Shown here piece by piece: positions 16,130-22,858 of a stretch of 26,737 nt of DNA. The translations under genes were made by a program, and so were the position numbers. The DNA is taken from positions 1 through 26,737 of the forward strand of contig USQK01000017.1 of assembly GCA_900556785.1 (NCBI GenBank), written 5' to 3'. The notes beneath the pieces are model-generated. The model ran no database searches. It had not been told where the DNA came from and saw nothing but the letters and a program-made list of their open reading frames with translations. The number at the start of each line of letters is the position of its first letter. Position 1 is the first letter of the stretch. This stretch comes from an uncultured Veillonella sp. (GTDB taxonomy: Bacteria; Bacillota; Negativicutes; Veillonellales; Veillonellaceae).

Positions 16130-17487
16130 TACTCCTCTTCTACGTAGTTAATAACTTTACCTTTTGTTTTAATAAAGTTTGGAATAATAAGTACAAGAGC
16201 TGCAATGGCTACGATACCATAGATACCGATCCATTCGAATGCATGACCTAATACAAGACCCATTACTGCAAAGTCTGCATCACCAAATGTTGTATTTTGG
16301 AAACCTAATTGACCAAGAACTGGCAATGCCAATGCTGGTAAGAAGGTAATCGCCAAACCATTAAGGAATGCACCTACTGCAGCACCACGACGGCCGCCTG
16401 TAGCATTACCATAAATGCCTGCTGTTGCACCACAGAAGAAATGAGGTACAAGACCAGGAATAATCAATACACCACCTACAGCACCAAGGATAAGCATGCC
16501 GATAATACCGCCGATAAAGGAGCTAATGAAGCCCAATACTACAGCCGTTGGAGCATATGTAAAGAATACTGCACAGTCTACTGCTGGAATTGCATTAGGG
16601 ATAATTTTTGTAGCAATACCTTGGAAAGCAGGAATCAAGTCACCTAAGATCATACGTACACCAGAGTATACGATTGTTACACCTACAGCAAAGTTCATAG
16701 CGCTCATAACAGCATATAAGTAAGGACTCATATCACCAGATAAGGTAGCTACAAACTCAGAACCAGCTGCAAAGGCTGCAATCAAGTAGAATACGATCAT
16801 AGTCAATGCAGTAGATAATGTGGAGTCACGCAAGAAGCCCCATTTCTCAGGAATTTCAATATCTTCTGTGCTATCTTCAGCTTTACCTACATATTGAGCA
16901 ACCCAAGCAGATAAATAGTAACCTAAACTACCAAAGTGACCGATAGCAATTTCATCACCGTCTGTAACTTTGGATGTATAACTTTGACCGATTGCTGGAG
17001 AGATAGCAGACCAAGCGCCCATTAAGAAACCACCTACAAGGATGAGTTCCATACCAGATAAACCTGCTGTACCAAGTACAGCAGACATAAGACATGCCAT
17101 AAACAAGCTATGATGACCTGTTAAGAACACATATTTGAACTTGGTGAAACGAGCAATACATAAGTTCATCAATAAGCCTACAACGAGAATAGACATCGTT
17201 TCAACACCAAGTACCTTTTGCGCTACAGCTACGATAGCTTCGTTATTTGGTACAACGCCAGTAATGTGGAAGCCATGCTCAATCATCTTACCTAGTGGAT
17301 CAAGGTTATTAACGATAACACCTGCACCGGCTGCGAGCATCAAGTAGCCAAGAATAGGTTTTAATGTACCGGTCATTACCTTATGAAACGGACGTTTCAA
17401 GGCAATTAAACCTATACATGACATAATACCAATCAAAAGTGCTGGTTGAGACAGCACATCGCGTAAGAACTCTAATACCATTTCCAT
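16129..17487 (-). CDS. ulaA: PTS IIC permease, ascorbate (UlaA) family
   Basis: Membrane permease that would import and phosphorylate a substrate together with the IIA and IIB encoded just upstream. The 452-residue length and about ten hydrophobic helices fit UlaA of the ascorbate-galactitol PTS superfamily. Family-like segments are IGHFGSLGYYLSAWVAQYVG (about 181-200), GMILGDLIPAFQGIATKIIPNA-type motif after helix 7, and CGATAGIYGNATGGRRGA near 358-375. The ATG is preceded by AGGAGG seven bases away. No lactonase, decarboxylase or epimerase genes of the ascorbate pathway are in this window, so ascorbate itself is only a family-based guess. Confidence 0.87.
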   Translation of the reverse strand: MEMVLEFLRDVLSQPALLIGIMSCIGLIALKRPFHKVMTGTLKPILGYLMLAAGAGVIVNNLDPLGKMIEHGFHITGVVPNNEAIVAVAQKVLGVETMSILVVGLLMNLCIARFTKFKYVFLTGHHSLFMACLMSAVLGTAGLSGMELILVGGFLMGAWSAISPAIGQSYTSKVTDGDEIAIGHFGSLGYYLSAWVAQYVGKAEDSTEDIEIPEKWGFLRDSTLSTALTMIVFYLIAAFAAGSEFVATLSGDMSPYLYAVMSAMNFAVGVTIVYSGVRMILGDLIPAFQGIATKIIPNAIPAVDCAVFFTYAPTAVVLGFISSFIGGIIGMLILGAVGGVLIIPGLVPHFFCGATAGIYGNATGGRRGAAVGAFLNGLAITFLPALALPVLGQLGFQNTTFGDADFAVMGLVLGHAFEWIGIYGIVAIAALVLIIPNFIKTKGKVINYVEEE

Positions 17488-17518
17488 GGCACTACCTCCT
17501 ATATATAGTTGTTACATT

Positions 17519-17794
17519 TTATTGAGCTGCTTGTTTCAATGCATCAAGAATATCTTCAGTGATTTTCTTTTTATTGATATAGCTGCGAACAATAGCGACA
17601 TTCTTATCTTCAAATTGTTCCGCTAACTCTTTTACAGTTACAATAAGGTCTGCTTTACGGCCTTGTGCAGCATTAAAATCAATAGATTCAACTTGTGCAT
17701 CAATACCATTTTCAGCACAAATCTCTTCAATTTTCATTTTTAGCATCAAGCTAGAACCAATGCCATTACCGCATACAGTTAATACAGAAATCAT
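17519..17794 (-). CDS. ulaB: PTS IIB protein, ascorbate (UlaB) type
   Basis: A 91-residue phosphocarrier. The phosphorylated Cys is C8 in TVCGNGIGSSLMLKMKIEE, a P-loop-like active site typical of the ascorbate/galactitol IIB group. It accepts phosphate from the IIA protein and gives it to the substrate held by IIC. The start has AGGAGGAG upstream; the stop is 31 bases before the IIC gene and the start 12 bases after the IIA gene, so this is a compact operon. Confidence 0.9.
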   Translation of the reverse strand: MISVLTVCGNGIGSSLMLKMKIEEICAENGIDAQVESIDFNAAQGRKADLIVTVKELAEQFEDKNVAIVRSYINKKKITEDILDALKQAAQ

Positions 17795-17806
17795 ACTTGC
17801 CTCCTC

Positions 17807-18271
17807 CTAAACGTATTCTTGATCTTCTAAACGCTCTGCCAAGAATTCTTGTACATCTTCAATACTTTCAAAATCAGCTGCTGCATCTAAAAACTCGTCA
17901 TCTTCAAATAACGTAGCAATATCAGTCAACAATTGAATATGTTCATCCTTGTTAGGAGCACATAAGAATAATGCAACAGAAACCGGATCGTTATCAGGGC
18001 TACCAAAGTTTAATGGTTTTTCTAAGGTTACTAAAGCAGTACCTACACGTTTTGCCCCATTTTCCGGGCGAGCATGTGGCATAGCAAGACCTGGTGCCAA
18101 TACAATATATGGCCCCATTTCACGTACAACCTCGACCATAGCCTCTGTATAAGATGGATCAGTAAAACCTGCATCAACCATAAGTTGACCACCGTGACGA
18201 ATTACCTCTTCCCACGTTTCTGCGGGATAATGAAAAGATACATTATCCTCAGATAGTAAATCTTGTAACAA
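17807..18271 (-). CDS. ulaC: PTS IIA protein (mannitol/fructose-type fold), TTG start
   Basis: A 154-residue IIA domain of the PTS_EIIA_2 fold. The phospho-accepting His is H66 in APGLAMPHARPENG, preceded by the usual hydrophobic strand GPYIVLAPG, with FLCAPNKDEHIQLL after it. It takes phosphate from HPr and passes it to IIB. The start codon is TTG at 18271: AGGAGG lies seven bases ahead and no ATG is as well placed. It is first in the IIA-IIB-IIC-DUF454 operon. HPr and enzyme I are not in the window. Confidence 0.9.
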   Translation of the reverse strand: MLQDLLSEDNVSFHYPAETWEEVIRHGGQLMVDAGFTDPSYTEAMVEVVREMGPYIVLAPGLAMPHARPENGAKRVGTALVTLEKPLNFGSPDNDPVSVALFLCAPNKDEHIQLLTDIATLFEDDEFLDAAADFESIEDVQEFLAERLEDQEYV

Positions 18272-18308
18272 GCTAACACCTCCTAAATTTACTCACGTAT
18301 ATACTTGT

Positions 18309-18314
18309 ATTATA
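18309..18314 (-). promoter_or_regulatory. Candidate -10 box of the PTS operon
   Basis: Perfect TATAAT on the minus strand, about 40 bases before the TTG start. No acceptable -35 stands at 16-18 bases, which would fit an activator-dependent promoter. The rest of 18315-18444 is AT-rich and shows only a 12-base palindrome TTACATATGTAA at 18431-18442. Confidence 0.35.
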
Positions 18315-18444
18315 TCTATTCTTACATTTTTTTCATATAACAAAATAGGAATAGGGTAATAAAAACAAATAAAATTAACTTTTTTCTATTATTTTATTAA
18401 GTCCCCTAAATTAATGTAGGTTTTCAAAAATTACATATGTAATA

Positions 18445-18487
18445 TACGAAGAAGGTCCCAATTCTATAAATTGGGACCTTCTTCGTA
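18445..18487. repeat. Perfect 19-bp inverted repeat (hairpin) in the gap upstream of the PTS operon
   Basis: Bases 18445-18463 pair without mismatch with 18469-18487 (core GAAGGTCCCAATT) around a five-base loop. Neither side has a T-run, so it is not an ordinary intrinsic terminator. It lies between the 57-codon gene and the PTS promoter. The core does not resemble a T-box element. Confidence 0.6.
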
Positions 18488-18613
18488 CTGCTTGTATTGC
18501 ACACAGCATATTGTAGAGAGTAGAGATGTGTTGTAGTTGAAAGATTTTAAAATGGATTATTGTAAAATAGATGTAAAGTTTATTAAGTTGTATATGCTGT
18601 GACAATGCCTTTT

Positions 18614-18787
18614 TTATCTATTTCGATTATATTGTTGCCTATATTTTTTATCATTATTTGCCTTAATGGCCATAATTAATGGTTTGAGTGAAAGAAACTC
18701 TTCATCACTGAGTCGAATGGTTCTACCAATACGTTTAATCGGATTACGTGGGCGCCCGGCACCGCGTCTAGTTCCACCCCATGCCAT
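18614..18787 (-). CDS. Small basic protein, 57 residues, GGxRxGAGRP type, possibly RHH-like
   Basis: A short gene supported by motif, ribosome site and promoter. The product begins MAWGGTRRGAGRPRNP, a pattern common at the N-terminus of small phage-related and DNA-binding proteins, followed by RTIRLSDEEFLSLKPLI, which has the strand-then-helix look of a ribbon-helix-helix protein, and a basic end. GTGAGG stands seven bases before the ATG at 18787; an in-frame TGA just upstream rules out a longer start beyond 18793. A consensus-like promoter lies 43 bases upstream. An overlapping frame starting with GTG after AGAAGGAG (18676 to about 18804) is open but shows no recognisable motif. DNA binding is inferred; there are no mobile-element genes nearby. 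Confidence 0.6.
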   Translation of the reverse strand: MAWGGTRRGAGRPRNPIKRIGRTIRLSDEEFLSLKPLIMAIKANNDKKYRQQYNRNR

Positions 18788-18829
18788 ATACATACCTCAC
18801 TTTTCACTTGAAAAACTCCTTCTACCGAT

Positions 18830-18858
18830 AGTATAACCTCGTATACATAAGTATGCAA
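18830..18858 (-). promoter_or_regulatory. Promoter of the 57-residue gene
   Basis: -35 TTGCAT (18853-18858), 17-base spacer, -10 TATACT (18830-18835). The start would be near 18823, leaving a leader of about 36 bases that contains AGAAGGAG and then GTGAGG. The following 18890-19165 is AT-rich and I see no gene in it. Confidence 0.6.
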
Positions 18859-19166
18859 TAGCCATTCACTTTAAACAACCTCTTAACAGCCTATAAATTA
18901 GTAATAAACTTCATTTATTAGTAAAATGCATAATCAACAAAACACATATTTATAAGTATTTTTCCCTATTCAACTTGAATTGTAACATTAATGTTGCCAA
19001 ATATAGATAAATCTCTTTTATAGAATATAGTATTTACAAACCAGTTTATTTCTATATTTTTAGACTATTTAGATACTATCACGTACACATATAGTAAATA
19101 GAATTTTAAAATAGAAAAGCAAATTATTTATAAATATGACAATATAGCAAGAATATTTTGATAAAC

Positions 19167-19194
19167 AAAAAAGACTGCGTTTGCAGTCTTTTTT
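19167..19194 (-). terminator. Terminator of the phosphate permease operon
   Basis: Perfect 12-bp stem AAAAAAGACTGC/GCAGTCTTTTTT with a GTTT loop; U-run on either strand. It follows the pit stop by about 22 bases. Confidence 0.88.
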
Positions 19195-19216
19195 ACTATA
19201 ATAAAAAGTATATGAA

Positions 19217-20215
19217 TTAGCCAAATAGTAAGTGACCTACTTCATAAGCAATAGCGGCAACGATGCCAGATAATGGAATCGTTACAAACCAAGCCATAAC
19301 CATAGATCTTGCTACCCCCCAGTTAACGGCTTTAATACGTTTAGAAGAGCCTACACCTAGTAAAGAACCACTTACTACATGTGTAGTACTTACAGGCAAA
19401 TGTAAGAATGTAGCTGTAAAAATAGTAATCGCCGAGTTTAAATCAGCAGCGAACCCATTAATAGTTTCTAGTTTGAAAATCTTGGTACCCATTGTAGAGA
19501 TAATTTTCCAACCGCCTACAGCAGTACCCATAGCCATTGCAGTAGCACAACAAAGTTTTACCCAAATCGGTACATCTAATGTATCGATGAAACCACCGCT
19601 AAGTAAGGTTAATGTGATTATCCCCATCGCTTTTTGTGCATCATTAGAGCCATGAGAAAATGCCATCATAATTGCTGATACAATTTGCATGGATCTAAAT
19701 CGATCATTTAAAGCAATTGGAGAAAATCTACCGAAAATAAGCAACAATACTTTCATCACAATATAGCCACCAATCATGGCTACAATCGGAGATAAAATAA
19801 GAGACAAAAAGATTTTTAAAATCCCCGCCTCATTCAATGCGTCAAATCCTACAGACCAACCCACAGCACCGATGATACCACCAATCAAAGCATGGGATGA
19901 GGAACTTGGGATCCCCCAATACCAAGTTAAAAGATTCCATGTAATGGCACCGATAAGAGCTGCAGAAATAATACCACTATCGATAAGAGATGGCGACATT
20001 ACTATATCACCACCGATAGTCTTTGCAACACCGGTACTAACCATTGCACCCAAAAAATTGAGAGCAGCGGTCATCATAATTGCCTTTTTAGGCTCAATAG
20101 CTCGTGTAGAAACGGATGTGGCAATGGCATTCGCCGTATCATGAAAGCCATTGATATAGTCAAAGGCTAATGCTAAAAATACAACTAGCCATACTAAATA
20201 ATGAGCATCAAGCAT
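19217..20215 (-). CDS. pit: PiT-family inorganic phosphate permease
   Basis: Inner-membrane low-affinity phosphate (metal-phosphate) symporter. The 332-residue product is the short bacterial form. The duplicated PiT signatures are visible: GFHDTANAIATSVSTRAI at the N-terminus (about 23-40), SSSSHALIGGIIGA (about 100-113), FSHGSNDAQKAMGII (about 187-201) and PVSTTHVVSGSLLG (about 276-289). About ten hydrophobic helices are present. Its ATG overlaps the end of the DUF47 gene by eight bases, so the two are translationally coupled. No Pho-box-like sequence was found. Confidence 0.93.
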   Translation of the reverse strand: MLDAHYLVWLVVFLALAFDYINGFHDTANAIATSVSTRAIEPKKAIMMTAALNFLGAMVSTGVAKTIGGDIVMSPSLIDSGIISAALIGAITWNLLTWYWGIPSSSSHALIGGIIGAVGWSVGFDALNEAGILKIFLSLILSPIVAMIGGYIVMKVLLLIFGRFSPIALNDRFRSMQIVSAIMMAFSHGSNDAQKAMGIITLTLLSGGFIDTLDVPIWVKLCCATAMAMGTAVGGWKIISTMGTKIFKLETINGFAADLNSAITIFTATFLHLPVSTTHVVSGSLLGVGSSKRIKAVNWGVARSMVMAWFVTIPLSGIVAAIAYEVGHLLFG

Positions 20216-20837
20216 ACTTCAATACTACCCGGCGGAATGTACCAACCAAATCTTCGCAGCCATCGATTACATCTTCCATAGCGCTAAGGATTTCCTTCCA
20301 TTTGATAATTTCAATTGGATCTGTACACTCTGTAAAGAGCTTAGCCATTTCTTCATGATAAATATTATCCGCTTCAGACTCAAGTTTCAATACTTGGTGA
20401 ACACGCCCCTCTACCTTCACATGATCCTTTTTAAGACTACCCATATAACCAATGGATTTGTTGATATGCTTAACGCATTTAACAACAATTTCACTCATGC
20501 GAATAGCACCATCACTTGGTTTGCCAACGTGATACATAACCATTTTATCCATGATTTCTTTGATATTATCCAATGTAGTATCCAGTTGGTCAATCAAAAG
20601 CTGAATATCCTCACGATCCATTGGAGTGATAAATGTTTTGCGCAAACGCTCTACAGTTTCATTTACTAATTCATCGGCAGCTTTTTCCTTTGTATCAATT
20701 TCAAGAAATGCCTCTTCCTTAGAGATATCCCCCTTAAACACGCGTTCCATCATTTCCGCACTTTCATAAGTTAGTGCAGCATGCTTTTCCAAAATACTGA
20801 AAAATTTTTCTTCTTTTCCTTTTAATTTAAAAGCCAT
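20208..20837 (-). CDS. DUF47 PhoU-like accessory protein of the PiT permease
   Basis: A 209-residue, almost all-helical cytoplasmic protein of the DUF47/PhoU-like family, which typically precedes pit genes and is thought to regulate phosphate uptake, possibly through bound metal. Family-like features are the E/D-rich helices (KEKAADELVNETVERL, PMDREDIQLLIDQLDTTLDNI) and the late ESEADNIYHEEMAKLF segment with E-x3-D acidic residues suited to metal binding. AGGAGG stands seven bases before the ATG. Eight bases overlap pit. Confidence 0.9.
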   Translation of the reverse strand: MAFKLKGKEEKFFSILEKHAALTYESAEMMERVFKGDISKEEAFLEIDTKEKAADELVNETVERLRKTFITPMDREDIQLLIDQLDTTLDNIKEIMDKMVMYHVGKPSDGAIRMSEIVVKCVKHINKSIGYMGSLKKDHVKVEGRVHQVLKLESEADNIYHEEMAKLFTECTDPIEIIKWKEILSAMEDVIDGCEDLVGTFRRVVLKYA

Positions 20838-20884
20838 GAAGATCCTCCTGAAACAGTATTGATTGCTTCTATAAATATAATTTA

Positions 20885-20893
20885 ATTATAGCA
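20885..20893 (-). promoter_or_regulatory. Extended -10 promoter of the DUF47-pit operon
   Basis: Minus strand TGCTATAAT, a perfect TATAAT with the TGn extension and a poor -35. Start near 20878, leader about 40 bases. In the rest of the 420-base gap to the hydrogenase gene I see an 8-bp inverted repeat ACACCTAT/ATAGGTGT (20982-21014), a terminator and a short tandem repeat, but no gene. Confidence 0.55.
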
Positions 20894-21104
20894 CACTAAC
20901 AATAATTCCTAAACAATTTACCATGCTCTATATTTTAACCCCTATGCGTATATGGCATATATAGTATCTCATTCTGTGAAAACACCTATAATAGTATTTA
21001 CGTATCATAGGTGTACTCTCTAAACATTCTAGATCACAATAACTCGTAAGATGAATAGTTCTATGATTCTTCATAACATCCCCTACAAGTCTAAAGACAA
21101 TAAT

Positions 21105-21146
21105 AAAAAAGCAGATAGCTGATTAATTATCAACTATCTGCTTTTT
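21105..21146 (-). terminator. Terminator after the [FeFe] hydrogenase gene
   Basis: Stem of 13 bp (21106-21118 with 21134-21146, core GCAGATAG/CTATCTGC), extended after one mismatch by GAT/ATC-like pairs. A U-run follows on the minus strand. About 110 bases past the hydrogenase stop. Confidence 0.85.
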
Positions 21147-21191
21147 AACTTAAGCCACATACGGGCTTAGTATGTATCAACTAATTACAAT

Positions 21192-21212
21192 AGTTAACAG
21201 TTAACAGTTAAT
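21192..21212. repeat. Three tandem copies of AGTTAAC
   Basis: Two exact 7-base units and a third with one change (AGTTAAT), within the hydrogenase 3' untranslated region. The segment can pair imperfectly with 21229-21248 (TTAATTATTACTGTTACTAT), forming a weak AT-rich hairpin. Confidence 0.5.
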
Positions 21213-21256
21213 TGTTACAAATACGGTTAATTATTACTGTTACTATTTTTTACCTA

Positions 21257-22726
21257 TTAGTTATTAGCTTCTGCTGCAGCTTTAGCTGCTTCTGCTGCCT
21301 TTTTCAAGTTAGGCACAGATGTTGGGCATGTAGCAGGTGTACAAGCACCATTAGGACCCAAGTCTTCAGAGCGATTTACAAATGTTGTATGTAACATGTG
21401 ATGTGCTTTATGGCTCATAGGTTTGCCATCGAAGAACTCAGCATATAATTTTTGGATATCTGGATTATCACAAGCTGCTTTCACTTGTACCTCTGCATCG
21501 CGAGTATACAAGGACGCAATACGAGCTTCACGAGCTTTATCAGCCATCGGTAATTTAACGCGTGGTTGACCACCACCACCGATACAGCCACCACGACAAG
21601 CCATTACTTCAATGAAGTCATAATGGATATTTTCTGCACGCATGCGTTCGATGAACTTACGCAAATTACCTGTACCATGAACTGCCGCTACGTGTAATGT
21701 TTTATCGCCAATCACTACGTCTGCTTCGCGAGCACCGTCCATGCCGCGAATAGCTTCGAATGGAATCAATGTTTGAGGTGCATCTTCACCTGTCGCCATT
21801 TTGTAAGCCGCACGCATAGCCGCTTCCATAACGCCACCAGTGTTACCGAAAATGATACCACCACCAGAAGCTTCACCCATCAATGGATCGAATGCAGAAT
21901 CTTCAAGATCATCAAAGTTGATTTCTTCTGCGCGCAACCATTTTGCAAGTTCCCGTGTAGTAATACAGTAGTCTGTATCGCGCATTTCTGGTGTATTCCA
22001 GTATTCCGCAGAGGAATTCATTTCATCACGACGAATTTCAAATTTCTTAGCTGTACATGGTGTTACTGCAACGGCAACGATTTGTTTTGCATCAAGGCCC
22101 ATTTTTTCAGCAAAATATGTTTTTTGTGTAGGCGCTTGCATAGCAATCGGGCTCTTAGCCGTAGATAAGTTTGGCAAGAATTCTGGATAGAATGTTTCCG
22201 CAAACTTAACCCAAGCAGGACAACAAGATGTGAATTGAGGCAATACTGCATCGCTATTAATAACGCGTTCTAATAACTCAGATGCTTCTTCCATGATAGT
22301 CATGTCCGCACCAAAGTTTGTATCAAGAATATAATCGCCACCCAATTTACGAAGAGCAGCCACCATTTTGCCTTCTACAAATGTACCAGCATCAAGACCA
22401 AATTCCTCGCCTAAGCCAACACGTACGGCAGGCGCAGTTTGGAAGATGACGATTTTATTAGGGTCAGCAATAGCTGCTTTTACTTCATCAATTTCAGAGC
22501 GTTCATTAATAGAATCGAATGGGCAAATAGATGCACATTGACCACAATGAATACAAATTGGATGATCCCCATTTGTTGTTAAATCATAATAATCAAATAC
22601 ACCCATGTCTACAGCACAAGCTTTACGACATAAGGAGCAATTTTTACATTTGGTTAAATCTTGTACTAATGCAATATTTCCGTCTTCAATTGGCACGCGA
22701 CGGTCTAAAAATTGGTACTTACTCAT
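21257..22726 (-). CDS. Monomeric [FeFe] hydrogenase (group B-like)
   Basis: Cytoplasmic enzyme that makes or uses H2 with ferredoxin-type electron transfer. The 489-residue product has two N-terminal [4Fe-4S] motifs (C27/C30/C33/C37 and C58/C61/C64/C68), then the H-cluster motifs: L1 TSCCPAW (C168, C169), L2 TPCTAKKFE (C224), L3 EVMACRGGCIGGGGQP (C377, C381), and a small-subunit-like C-terminal domain (about 395-450). L2 has Thr where group A enzymes have Met (MPCxxKxxE), which together with the two-cluster layout points to the group B1/B3 monomers. The tail holds CTPATC (CX4C) and an Ala/Lys/Glu-rich end. The hydE/F/G maturases are not in the window. AGGAGG and a consensus-like promoter precede it. 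Confidence 0.93.
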   Translation of the reverse strand: MSKYQFLDRRVPIEDGNIALVQDLTKCKNCSLCRKACAVDMGVFDYYDLTTNGDHPICIHCGQCASICPFDSINERSEIDEVKAAIADPNKIVIFQTAPAVRVGLGEEFGLDAGTFVEGKMVAALRKLGGDYILDTNFGADMTIMEEASELLERVINSDAVLPQFTSCCPAWVKFAETFYPEFLPNLSTAKSPIAMQAPTQKTYFAEKMGLDAKQIVAVAVTPCTAKKFEIRRDEMNSSAEYWNTPEMRDTDYCITTRELAKWLRAEEINFDDLEDSAFDPLMGEASGGGIIFGNTGGVMEAAMRAAYKMATGEDAPQTLIPFEAIRGMDGAREADVVIGDKTLHVAAVHGTGNLRKFIERMRAENIHYDFIEVMACRGGCIGGGGQPRVKLPMADKAREARIASLYTRDAEVQVKAACDNPDIQKLYAEFFDGKPMSHKAHHMLHTTFVNRSEDLGPNGACTPATCPTSVPNLKKAAEAAKAAAEANN

Positions 22727-22770
22727 GAGTTCCTCCTACTTAGGTAACGTTGTTATCGTTAATCGATGAA

Positions 22771-22799
22771 ATTATACTATACATTGTGATTTTTATCAA
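22771..22799 (-). promoter_or_regulatory. Promoter of the hydrogenase gene
   Basis: -35 TTGATA (22794-22799), 17-base spacer, -10 TATAAT (22771-22776). Leader about 40 bases, containing the small dyad TAACG-N7-CGTTA before the AGGAGG. Confidence 0.7.
22786..22799 (+). promoter_or_regulatory. Possible CRP/FNR-family site over the hydrogenase -35
   Basis: GTGAT-TTTT-ATCAA matches the FNR consensus TTGAT-N4-ATCAA in 9 of 10 positions and covers the -35 box. The same stretch also holds one half (TCACAA) of a Rex-type site. A redox or anaerobic regulator is plausible; unproven. Confidence 0.3.
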
Positions 22800-22858
22800 T
22801 AAATTCACATGTAATTCCTTTGCATAACAGATATTAAAAAATCGCATGATACAAGGAA

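Noticed and set aside
18445..18487. T-box or ordinary terminator
   Set aside because: No specifier loop, no T-box core and no T-run on either side of the stem.
18411..18605. 64-codon minus-strand frame across the hairpin
   Set aside because: It reads through the 19-bp inverted repeat and has no ribosome site or recognisable motif.
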